A stretch of 64,000 nucleotides of DNA, from NCBI RefSeq assembly GCF_000689415.1, contig NZ_HG322950.1:3727501-3791500 (forward strand), read 5' to 3'. Source of the stretch: Pseudomonas knackmussii B13. GTDB taxonomy: Bacteria; Pseudomonadota; Gammaproteobacteria; Pseudomonadales; Pseudomonadaceae. Below are positions 1 to 7,036 of the stretch, in pieces (within the stretch, counting starts at the first letter, position 1; the number at the start of each line of letters is the position of its first letter). The position numbers and the translations under genes are program-made. The notes beneath the pieces were generated by a model, which worked only from the letters and a program-made list of their open reading frames with translations, had not been told where the DNA came from and did not search any database.

Positions 1-43
1 CGGTGGAGAGCCTTTTCTCTAATCCGTACAGGAGATTTCAACC

Positions 44-397
44 ATGTCACTGCGATTCAAGGGCGCCGACCTGCGCCCTGTGTTGACCGAAGCGATCGCC
101 AACCAGTGCCGAGCCGTCCTCGTCAAGGACCAAGGCGTGTACATCCTCGCCGAGCGCGGGGAACGCCGCCCGGACGGACGCCAGAAGTTGCTGGCCTATG
201 CAGTCGGCTGCGACCCGGATACCGATCCGTTCGATGACTGGTGGTTCCTCGCCCAACGCGAGCTGGGCGGCGACGACTTCGCCGAGTACTTCGACCCGAA
301 GGACGGCGTATTCACCCGCATCTTGCACACAGCGGACGATCTGATGCTGTCGGCCACCGCCACCCACTTGTCGTTGGAGGTCGTGCCTCCCGTTTAA
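44..397 (+). CDS. DUF3085 family ICE protein
   Basis: A 117-residue soluble protein resembling the DUF3085 family (known from ICEs of this class, function unknown); the stretch VLVKDQGVYIL near residues 25-35 is the most family-like part. The start has a good ribosome binding site (AGGAG, 10 bases upstream). A perfect terminator follows the stop codon, so this is the end of a transcript that begins left of the window. Product name is by recollection of the family; no catalytic residues are evident. Confidence 0.6.
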   Translation: MSLRFKGADLRPVLTEAIANQCRAVLVKDQGVYILAERGERRPDGRQKLLAYAVGCDPDTDPFDDWWFLAQRELGGDDFAEYFDPKDGVFTRILHTADDLMLSATATHLSLEVVPPV

Positions 398-417
398 AGC
401 AGCAGCACGTCCTGCTC

Positions 418-444
418 AGCCCCCGGTTCCCCGGGGGCTTTTTT
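418..444 (+). terminator. Rho-independent terminator after DUF3085 gene
   Basis: A perfect 9-bp stem (AGCCCCCGG pairing CCGGGGGCT) with a TTCC loop is followed at once by six T residues. It separates the first gene from the PAPS-reductase-like gene. Confidence 0.85.
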
Positions 445-542
445 CCTCCGCACAGCGGCTATGTCCCCGCGTGCGCGCTCGTCTCCGGCCGCCAAGGCCT
501 GCCTCGCCGGCCAGCCCGCCGGCATGCCACTGGAGACGACGC

Positions 543-1385
543 ATGCACGACCCGTTCAAGATCACCCAGCCCACCTGCATCAGCTTCAGCGGCGGGCGCA
601 CGAGCGCCTACATGCTCTGGCGCGTGCTGCAGACCAATGGCGGCCTGCCTGCCGATACCGAGGTCTGCTTCGCCAACACGGGCAAGGAAGTCGAAGCGAC
701 CTTGCGCTTTGTGCGCGATTGCGCCGAGCACTGGCAGGTGCCGATCCGCTGGCTCGAATACGTGCCCATGGAACCGGGCTTCGCTCTGATCGACTTCGAT
801 CGGGCCAGCCGCCAGGGTGAGCCGTTCGAGGCGCTGATCCGCAAACGCCAGTACCTGCCCAATCCCGTTGCGCGGGGCTGCACGACCAGCCTGAAGATTC
901 GCCCGATGCACCGCTTCCTGCGGCATCAGGGATGGACGGACTGGGACCAGATGATCGGCATCCGCGCCGACGAGCAGCGACGCGTCTCCAAGATTCGTGC
1001 GCGCGGCCACTCCACCGAATCGACCCACGAGACCATGTGCATGCCGCTGGCGGATGCCGGCGTCACCGTGCGCGACGTGAGCGCGTTCTGGCAGGCGCAG
1101 CCGTTCGACCTCGACCTGCTGACGGTGAACGGACGCACGCTCGAAGGCAACTGCGACCTGTGTTTCCTCAAGCCGCGTGGGCAGCGCCTGGCCCTTATCA
1201 AGGCCCGGCCCGAGGCCGCCGTGTGGTGGATTCGCATGGAATCCCTGAACCTCGCGAGCAAGCCCAGCGGCGCCCGGTTCCGCGCCGATGGCCCCAGCTA
1301 TGCCGATCTGGCGCGCTTCGCTGCCGACCAGGGCGATCTGTTCGATGGCGCCGAGGAAGCCATTGCCTGCTTCTGCGGCGACTGA
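543..1385 (+). CDS. PAPS reductase-like (adenine nucleotide alpha hydrolase) ICE protein
   Basis: 280 residues. The ATP-binding PP-motif appears as SGGRTSAYM at residues 16-24, as in phosphoadenosine phosphosulfate reductase and its DndC-like relatives. Cysteines at GCTTSLKIRP, CDLC and the terminal CFC could bind a metal or Fe-S centre. The family is frequent in phages and ICEs, where the substrate is unknown; a sulfate-assimilation role is unlikely here because no cys genes are nearby. Start at 543 is chosen because the PP-motif follows closely; an upstream ATG at 471 would add 24 low-complexity residues. The stop overlaps the next start (TGATG). Confidence 0.75.
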   Translation: MHDPFKITQPTCISFSGGRTSAYMLWRVLQTNGGLPADTEVCFANTGKEVEATLRFVRDCAEHWQVPIRWLEYVPMEPGFALIDFDRASRQGEPFEALIRKRQYLPNPVARGCTTSLKIRPMHRFLRHQGWTDWDQMIGIRADEQRRVSKIRARGHSTESTHETMCMPLADAGVTVRDVSAFWQAQPFDLDLLTVNGRTLEGNCDLCFLKPRGQRLALIKARPEAAVWWIRMESLNLASKPSGARFRADGPSYADLARFAADQGDLFDGAEEAIACFCGD

Positions 1386-1900
1386 TGCGCATGGACAGGC
1401 CATTGATCGCGCCACGGCTGCAACTCCTGCCCGTGTCGCTACGGGTCGCTAATGGCTTTGTACAGGACCACCACCGCCACCACCGCCCGGTCCAAGGGGC
1501 GAAGTTCGCCCTGGCCGTTGCCCCGCGCGGCAGCGATTGCATCTGCGGTGTGGCCATCGTCGGTCGCCCGGTCGCGCGGCACTTGGACGACGGCTGGACC
1601 CTCGAAGTAACGAGGCTATGTACCGACGGTGCGCCGAACGCCTGCAGCAAGCTCTATGGCGCCGCTTGGAAGGCGGCCAAGGCCCTCGGCTACACGCGGC
1701 TGATCACCTATACCTTGCCCGAGGAAGGTGGTGCCAGCCTGCGCGCCGCCGGCTGGCGGCTGGTCGGCACGCGCGGCGGCGGCGCTTGGAGCCGTCCCAG
1801 CCGTCCCCGCGCCGACACCCCCGACCACCTGCGCGGCCCCAAGTGCCTGTGGCAGGCATCGGGCGGCGTGGACAAAGGGAAACGTCTGGGTGCCGATTGA
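1385..1900 (+). CDS. XF1762-like protein (GNAT-like)
   Basis: 171 residues, translationally coupled to the preceding gene by a 1-base overlap. It resembles the XF1762 family found in mobile elements of Xanthomonadaceae and in ICEs. The middle region (C-SKLYGAAWKAAKALGY, then TYTLPEEGGASLRAAGW) has the look of an acetyltransferase acetyl-CoA site, but the function is unproven. Start at 1385, with a second possible ATG at 1391. Confidence 0.65.
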   Translation: MRMDRPLIAPRLQLLPVSLRVANGFVQDHHRHHRPVQGAKFALAVAPRGSDCICGVAIVGRPVARHLDDGWTLEVTRLCTDGAPNACSKLYGAAWKAAKALGYTRLITYTLPEEGGASLRAAGWRLVGTRGGGAWSRPSRPRADTPDHLRGPKCLWQASGGVDKGKRLGAD

Positions 1901-1939
1901 TTGCTGTCGCGCGCGCGGAGCCCGGCCATGCTGCCCCCA

Positions 1940-2072
1940 TGCCTGCTGACGTTGTCAGCGACATGCCAGGCAACCATCGGTCATCGAGGTTGCGGCGCAG
2001 TTCCCACTGCGTGACCGAGCCAGCTCGCACCGCATCCGTCCGCGAGCGGCCACCAGTCTCTGGTGGCGGATG
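1940..2072 (+). ncRNA. Structured leader element, copy 1 (upstream of DUF3577 gene)
   Basis: Two hairpins: GCTGAC-gtt-GTCAGC at 1945-1959 and GCCACCAG-tct-CTGGTGGC at 2049-2067, about 90 bases apart. A second copy with compensatory changes lies at 25591-25727 upstream of radC. A conserved RNA motif named after radC has been described from comparative genomics in proteobacterial mobile elements; identity with it is inference. The rest of the 1901-2162 gap holds only the leader of the next gene. Confidence 0.5.
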
Positions 2073-2162
2073 CTTTCGCCTTATCAACCCACCGCGGGGT
2101 TACGCACCTTCCCCGCATGCGTGGGCCTGGTGTGTCTCCGCTTCTTCCAATGGAGATTCACC

Positions 2163-3080
2163 ATGAACACCACTTCCAACGAGAAATCATACTTCGACCT
2201 TCACACCTCGGGCATCGGCTACATCCAACGTGCCCGCGAAGTGCCTGTCCGGGGCGGCCGCCGTGCGCAGCCCTTCCTGGCATGCACCATCGCCGCACTG
2301 GTCGGTTCCGCCAAGGATCCCAGTTACCGCTACTTCGACGTCAAGGTCTCGGGTGCCGAGGCCAAGAAACTGGTCCAGCGCTACATCGGCGTTGACGATC
2401 CCAAGCAGCGCCCGCTGGTGCGCTTCCGCCTCGGCGACCTGTGGGGCGATGCGTACATCCGCGACAAGGGTGAGCACAAGGGCCAGGCCGCCGCGTCCCT
2501 CAAGGCGCGACTGCTCAAGGCCGAGCCGCTCGACCGGGCCGAACTGGCTTCGATCAAGCAGCACGAGCTGATCACCCGCGGCATCGGCTACCTCAGCCGT
2601 CCGAAGGACGTCACCCGCAAGGATGGCGATCCGTTCCTGTCGTGCAGCGTCGCGGCGCTGGCCGGGCCTGTCGGTGAACCGGAATATCGGTACTTCGACA
2701 CCATCGTCGCTACCCCTGAAGCCGAGCACCTGGTTCGCCGGTGCGTGCAGGCCATCGAAGGGGACCGCAAGGTGCTGATCGCCTTCCGTCTGAACGACAT
2801 GAAGATCGATCCGTACATCCGCACCAAAGGCGAGCGCGCCGGGGAACCGGGAGCGAGCCTTGAATCGACGCTGGTCCACATCGGTCTCATCAAGATCGAC
2901 GGCACCCAGGTCTATCCGACGAGCCAGGCGCAAGCCGAGGCGCCGCAGGCCGAGGACGCACCCGCGCCCGAAGCCGAGGTTGCCGCCGAAATCGCTGCCG
3001 ACCAATCTGCCGAACCCGCCGAGCGCGAGCCGGAAGGTGAAGCCGAGGAGCAGGAGCCGGAACTGGCTGCTTCGTTCTGA
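2163..3080 (+). CDS. STY4534-type ICE replication protein (DUF3577)
   Basis: 305 residues. The protein has two successive homologous units: residues about 8-110 (GIGYIQRAREVPVRGG, YRYFDVKVSG) and about 140-250 (GIGYLSRPKDVTRKDG, YRYFDTIVAT), followed by an acidic Glu/Pro/Ala-rich tail. DUF3577 proteins of ICEs are annotated as 'ICE replication protein' by association; single-stranded DNA binding would suit but is inferred. The start at 2163 has GGAG nine bases upstream; an earlier in-frame ATG at 2070 lacks this. It is preceded by the structured leader element. Confidence 0.75.
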   Translation: MNTTSNEKSYFDLHTSGIGYIQRAREVPVRGGRRAQPFLACTIAALVGSAKDPSYRYFDVKVSGAEAKKLVQRYIGVDDPKQRPLVRFRLGDLWGDAYIRDKGEHKGQAAASLKARLLKAEPLDRAELASIKQHELITRGIGYLSRPKDVTRKDGDPFLSCSVAALAGPVGEPEYRYFDTIVATPEAEHLVRRCVQAIEGDRKVLIAFRLNDMKIDPYIRTKGERAGEPGASLESTLVHIGLIKIDGTQVYPTSQAQAEAPQAEDAPAPEAEVAAEIAADQSAEPAEREPEGEAEEQEPELAASF

Positions 3081-3083
3081 TCC

Positions 3084-3114
3084 GGCATGGCCCCTCACGG
3101 GGCCTTGCCTTTTT
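3084..3114 (+). terminator. Terminator-like hairpin between DUF3577 and DUF3275 genes
   Basis: GGCCCC-TCAC-GGGGCC (3089-3104), extended by GGCA/TGCC, then a run of T residues at 3110-3114. The ribosome binding site of the next gene (AAGGAG) follows directly. Confidence 0.7.
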
Positions 3115-3137
3115 CCTATTTCCCAAGGAGAACCATC

Positions 3138-3827
3138 ATGGCAGCCACATCGGCACCTACGAGATCAGTCCTGCCCATCGTCGTCCCGGGCCAGCTCACG
3201 TTGCGGACCATCCGCGGCAAGAACGGCCCGTTCACGGTCGGTCGTCTGACCACCCCCATCGGCGAGTTCGCCGTCAAGGACGCGGAGCTGGAGCAGTACC
3301 CCGAAGGCAAGTACGACGGGGAATTCGTCATTCGCTATATCTTCGCCAAGTCCTATCCGGTCGCGGGCGGCGCGCGGTTTGAAGTTCGCGCCAACCTCGA
3401 CGGTATGACGCTCAACGGCATCGACAAACTGAGCCGTGACGAGGCCCGGAGCTTCGCCACCCAGGAGGTCGATCCCCTTGACGAAGAGCAAGGGACGCAG
3501 CCTGCGGCAACGCCGGCCAAACCTGCCAAAACATCCAGGCCCGCCAAGCCCGCACCCGTGCTGGCGTCTGCGGACCCGCTGGTCGATACCACGCCCTTCG
3601 GTGTGGATGCGCCGACACCCGCTGCGGCTGCTGCCCCCGGCAGCACCGAAGATGGCGACGCTGCACTGTTCGGCCTGCTGTGGCCGCTGGGAGAATCCGT
3701 AAAGCTGGATTCGACCATCGACCGCCGCACCCTGCGCGCGCAGATCGTTCGCCTGGGCGAACTTGGCTACGCGCTGGACTTCAAGACCCAGGAGTGGAGC
3801 CGCCAGGCCGAACTGCAACCTGCGTGA
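3138..3827 (+). CDS. DUF3275 family ICE protein
   Basis: 229 residues. The N-terminal half (GQLTLRTIRGKNGPFTVGRL, then IGEFAVKDAELEQYPEGKY) matches the DUF3275 family, a common companion of DUF3577 in this ICE class. A Pro/Ala-rich linker follows, then a small C-terminal helical part. Strong ribosome binding site AAGGAG before the ATG at 3138. Function unknown; proximity to the DUF3577 gene suggests a shared role in element maintenance or replication. Confidence 0.7.
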   Translation: MAATSAPTRSVLPIVVPGQLTLRTIRGKNGPFTVGRLTTPIGEFAVKDAELEQYPEGKYDGEFVIRYIFAKSYPVAGGARFEVRANLDGMTLNGIDKLSRDEARSFATQEVDPLDEEQGTQPAATPAKPAKTSRPAKPAPVLASADPLVDTTPFGVDAPTPAAAAAPGSTEDGDAALFGLLWPLGESVKLDSTIDRRTLRAQIVRLGELGYALDFKTQEWSRQAELQPA

Positions 3828-3922
3828 TCGCAGACGCCGCATCCGCGGTGTTCTTCATCCACCCGCCGGGGTTCTTTCCCCATGCGGGGGAGACCCTGGC
3901 CTTTTCTTTGGAGGTCTCCATC

Positions 3923-4255
3923 ATGTCCAACATCGCTTCAGATACCCACCGTTCCGCACTGGATGAAACCGCGTGGCGGGCTGTCTGCGAGACGGCTGCC
4001 AAGCAAGCCATCCATGGCTGCGGACAGTCTCACGACTGGTACGTGGAACGGTTCAGTTCAGAAGTTGACGCGCAAGTACATCGGTTACCCGAGCATCAGC
4101 AGGCATATGCCCTGCAGATAGCAGAGGAATACGGGGACTACGCAACACCCGCCGAAAGGCAGGAGACTCAGGACTGGAATGCCGAAAACGGCATTTGCAT
4201 GCACGGCATCGATCGGGATTGCTGCCCGGCCGGTTGCGGTGATCTTGAGTACTGA
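3923..4255 (+). CDS. Conserved ICE hypothetical protein, Cys-rich C-terminus
   Basis: 110 residues, not assigned to a named family. It is acidic, with an ending rich in Cys and His (CMHGIDRDCCPAGCGD) that could bind metal. The start at 3923 follows TTTGGAGG. The gene stands between GC hairpins that set it apart from its neighbours. Function unknown. Confidence 0.6.
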   Translation: MSNIASDTHRSALDETAWRAVCETAAKQAIHGCGQSHDWYVERFSSEVDAQVHRLPEHQQAYALQIAEEYGDYATPAERQETQDWNAENGICMHGIDRDCCPAGCGDLEY

Positions 4256-4318
4256 CACGCGACTTCATCGCTGCTAACGCGGCATTCCATCACCCGCTGG
4301 GGGTTCTCCCCCGCGGGG

Positions 4319-4348
4319 AGGCCTCCGGCTCCACTTTTCAGGAGGCCT
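4319..4348 (+). promoter_or_regulatory. Hairpin that would sequester a ribosome binding site
   Basis: AGGCCTCC (4319-4326) is a perfect inverted repeat of GGAGGCCT (4341-4348). The right arm contains the Shine-Dalgarno sequence AGGAGG (4340-4345) of the gene starting at 4352, so the folded mRNA would hide it. A second hairpin, GGGGG-TTCT-CCCCC, lies just upstream at 4299-4312. Confidence 0.6.
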
Positions 4349-4351
4349 TTC

Positions 4352-4759
4352 ATGGGCTGGTATTTCTCCCCCCAATCGCGATCTGAACTGATCGCGGAAC
4401 TGATCGCACCGCAAGAGACCGAGCGCGCCAGCGTCAAGGTCATCGCCCACGCGCTGCGTGGCAACGTCCTCTGGTCCGTCGCGGAAGTGACGGCCAAGGT
4501 CGAAGGCGTGCATCGTGATCTCGCACCGGGTCAATCCCTGCGCTACATCCGCTGCGATCTGCTTGAACGCGGCGGAAGCCAGTGGGGTTACAAGCCACTG
4601 GAAGAGTCCATGCACCCGTACTACTACTCGTGCCCGCTGTCTTATCTGGATCTCGCACCGGAGCAGTCCGCCGAATGGCGTGCAGGCGTTCGCGCCCACC
4701 ACGCGCGGCGGCGCACACCGACGGCTTCCACGGCACCCGCCGCAGCGCTGTTGGTCTGA
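4352..4759 (+). CDS. Conserved ICE hypothetical protein (possibly DUF6927)
   Basis: 135 residues beginning MGWYFSPQSRSELIAEL. It has a compact predicted alpha/beta core and a short basic tail (HHARRRTP). Similar proteins with this opening occur in ICEs and plasmids and have been grouped, I believe, as DUF6927; that label is uncertain. No enzyme motif seen. Its ribosome binding site lies inside a perfect inverted repeat. Confidence 0.6.
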   Translation: MGWYFSPQSRSELIAELIAPQETERASVKVIAHALRGNVLWSVAEVTAKVEGVHRDLAPGQSLRYIRCDLLERGGSQWGYKPLEESMHPYYYSCPLSYLDLAPEQSAEWRAGVRAHHARRRTPTASTAPAAALLV

Positions 4760-4775
4760 GCCAGGAGGAACCGAC

Positions 4776-5036
4776 ATGGACCCGATCCTGGCTGCGCTCC
4801 CGCCCGCGTTGTTGAAGCTCGTCGAAGGGAGTCTGTCCAACGACGAAGTTTCTTCCGACGAGGAAATGCTGGCGTACTTCATCAGCGACGGCCTCACCGA
4901 GGATCAGGCGCGGCGGGCACTGACCTACCGCGACCAGTACCTCAACAACATCTACCTGGACGGCTTCACGCCGATTACCGCGGTGGACAAGGCACTTCAC
5001 TTCAACCCGCACACCCGGCAGTTCGAGCCGGACTGA
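4776..5036 (+). CDS. Small conserved ICE hypothetical protein
   Basis: 86 residues, acidic and predicted mostly helical, with the strong ribosome binding site AGGAGG seven bases before the ATG. It lies 16 bases after the preceding gene, so the two are probably cotranscribed. Family not recognised. Confidence 0.6.
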   Translation: MDPILAALPPALLKLVEGSLSNDEVSSDEEMLAYFISDGLTEDQARRALTYRDQYLNNIYLDGFTPITAVDKALHFNPHTRQFEPD

Positions 5037-5112
5037 GCGGTTTTCTTCCACCCCTTGGGGCAGTACTTGCCCCAGCGGGCGGTGCTGTTCCCGTTCATCC
5101 GAGGACACCACC

Positions 5113-5763
5113 ATGCCCGCAGACACTTCTTCCACCACGCTTTACCGCATCGACGAATGCCCCGACGTGATGGCCGACGCTTGCGTCGGCGATGACCAAG
5201 GCAACCTCGTCTTCCTCTCGATCTGGGCGCGGGACACCGCCGTCCAGCAGTTCCTCGCTCGCCTGACCCTCGGGCGCGACGAGCAGGGACTGGACCAGTT
5301 CCACGTCATCACCGACCAGGGCGGCAGCGTCCCGGTGTTCATCGGCAACGTCGATCGTCTGGAAAAGCGCATGACTCGCGCCTACCGACGAACGCTGTTC
5401 GGATCGCTCTCCAACGTGTGGCTGTTCGATCGCCGCTGCGTGAAGCCCGACAAGGCCAACGCCAGCGCGCTCGCACTGCTGCCACGCGGCAACGCCCACC
5501 GGCTTGACCGCATGTGGACGCTGGTGCGGGACACCTGCCCGTTGCCGCTGCTCGATCACTGGCGCGAGACCGTGCTGGAACTGCTGCAAACCCGCGAGAT
5601 GCTGGCCCGCCTTCCGTTCGCCCTCGGGCCACTGGAAGGTCATCGGCTCGCCATCGACGTGCCGGCGCTGACCCTGGCGCTGGGCACCTTGATCCGCAGT
5701 GACGTACTCACCGCCTATCCCTATCCGGCCAAGATTTGGACGCCGGAAGCGGTAGCGGCTTGA
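5113..5763 (+). CDS. Conserved ICE hypothetical protein
   Basis: 216 residues, soluble, with no signal peptide or recognisable enzyme motif. Codon use and GC content match its neighbours, and the ATG at 5113 follows GAGGA. A perfect 12-bp terminator hairpin follows. Function unknown. Confidence 0.6.
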   Translation: MPADTSSTTLYRIDECPDVMADACVGDDQGNLVFLSIWARDTAVQQFLARLTLGRDEQGLDQFHVITDQGGSVPVFIGNVDRLEKRMTRAYRRTLFGSLSNVWLFDRRCVKPDKANASALALLPRGNAHRLDRMWTLVRDTCPLPLLDHWRETVLELLQTREMLARLPFALGPLEGHRLAIDVPALTLALGTLIRSDVLTAYPYPAKIWTPEAVAA

Positions 5764-5770
5764 CCCACCC

Positions 5771-5803
5771 GCGGAAGCACGCCTCTGCGTGCTTCCGCCT
5801 TTC
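5771..5803 (+). terminator. Hairpin with perfect 12-bp stem
   Basis: GCGGAAGCACGC (5771-5782) and GCGTGCTTCCGC (5787-5798) pair perfectly around a CTCT loop, followed by CTTT. It separates the preceding gene from the methyltransferase gene. The T tract is short, so termination could be incomplete. Confidence 0.65.
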
Positions 5804-5827
5804 ATCCCCGCCAACCAGGAGACTTCC

Positions 5828-6937
5828 ATGGCCCTCATGTTCCCGCGGCTCGCCCGCAATTTCGTGAAAAACGGATACTTCCCCACGGATGAACCCACGC
5901 TCGAAAGAGCCCTCAACGCACTGATGCCCAGCGACGGGTCGATGTGCATCCTCGATCCCTGCGCAGGCGAAGGCGTGGCGATCGCCGAAGCTGCTCATGC
6001 CCTCGGGCGCGAGCAGGTAAAGGCGTTCGCGGTCGAGTTCGACGCCGAGCGGGCACGCCATGCCCGCGGCCTGGTCGATCATTGCCTGCATGCGGACCTC
6101 ATGGACGCGATGATCTCCAAGCAGTCGTTCGGGCTGCTCTGGCTCAACCCACCGTATGGCGACCTGTCCAAGGACGTCAACGGCAATATCGGTTATCAGG
6201 GACAGGGCCGTGCCCGCCTCGAAAAACTGTTCTATCAGCGCAGCCTGTCGCTGTTGCAGTACGGCGGCGTGCTGGTCTTCATCGTCCCCGGCTACGTGCT
6301 CGACGCGGAGCTGGTCGGCTGGCTGACGCGCCACTACACCGACCTGCGGATCTACCGAGCGGTGGAAACGCAGTTCAAGCAGGTGGTGATCTTCGGTCGC
6401 AGGGTGCGTCAGCGCGAGCAGGCACCCGATGGCGTCAAGGCCGTGCGCAATCTGCTGCTGCAGGTTGGGCTTGGCGAAGTCGAAGCCGAGGAACTGCCGA
6501 GCGATTGGCCGTTCCTGCCGTACATCGTCCCCGCCAGTCCGGCCGAGCCGGAGCATTTCTTCCGCGTGACGATGGAGCCGGAGCAGTTCGCCGATGAGGT
6601 TGGTCGGCTGCAAGGCCTCTGGCCGTCGCTGGACACGCACCTGGGGGCCGCGCAGCAATCGCTGCGTCCACCGGCGCGTGCCTTGTCCCACTGGCATCTC
6701 GCCCTGGCTCTGGCCGCGGGCGCGATCTCGGGGGTTGTGCGCTCCAAGACCGGGCGCGTGCTCGTCGTCAAAGGTGACACCCACAAGGACAAGACGCTCC
6801 AGCGGGAATTCACCGAACGCGAAGACGGCTCCATCGCCGAGACCCGCATCCTCACCGACAAGTTCGTGCCTGTCATCCGCGCGTGGGACATGACGCCTAG
6901 CTCCGCTACGCGGGGCGAGGTGTTGACCATCCGCTGA
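5828..6937 (+). CDS. Class I N6-adenine-type DNA methyltransferase (DUF6094-like)
   Basis: 369 residues. The S-adenosylmethionine site reads DPCAGEG (residues 43-49) and the catalytic motif is NPPY (107-110), as expected for gamma-type adenine methyltransferases. No partner restriction endonuclease or specificity subunit is adjacent, so it is probably an orphan enzyme that marks or protects the transferring element (inference). ICE proteins of this type are grouped as DUF6094. Start at 5828 has AGGAG upstream; the ATG at 5789 lies in the preceding leader. Confidence 0.8.
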   Translation: MALMFPRLARNFVKNGYFPTDEPTLERALNALMPSDGSMCILDPCAGEGVAIAEAAHALGREQVKAFAVEFDAERARHARGLVDHCLHADLMDAMISKQSFGLLWLNPPYGDLSKDVNGNIGYQGQGRARLEKLFYQRSLSLLQYGGVLVFIVPGYVLDAELVGWLTRHYTDLRIYRAVETQFKQVVIFGRRVRQREQAPDGVKAVRNLLLQVGLGEVEAEELPSDWPFLPYIVPASPAEPEHFFRVTMEPEQFADEVGRLQGLWPSLDTHLGAAQQSLRPPARALSHWHLALALAAGAISGVVRSKTGRVLVVKGDTHKDKTLQREFTEREDGSIAETRILTDKFVPVIRAWDMTPSSATRGEVLTIR

Positions 6938-6949
6938 TCGCTTTTCACC

Positions 6950-6969
6950 GACGGTTCGCCGTCTTTTTT
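6950..6969 (+). terminator. Rho-independent terminator after methyltransferase gene
   Basis: GACGG-TTCG-CCGTC followed by six T residues. Just downstream a larger inverted repeat (GGGGCATGC at 6978-6986 with GCATGCCCC at 7008-7016) precedes the helicase ribosome binding site. Confidence 0.75.
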
Positions 6970-7036
6970 CCCACCACGGGGCATGCCATCGCCCCGTCGG
7001 GGGTGGTGCATGCCCCATTTTCTTTGGAGCATCACC

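Noticed and set aside
459..1415. Long minus-strand open frame over the PAPS-reductase-like gene
   Set aside because: It is the mirror frame of a recognised gene in high-GC DNA, has no family features, and the plus-strand protein has clear motifs.
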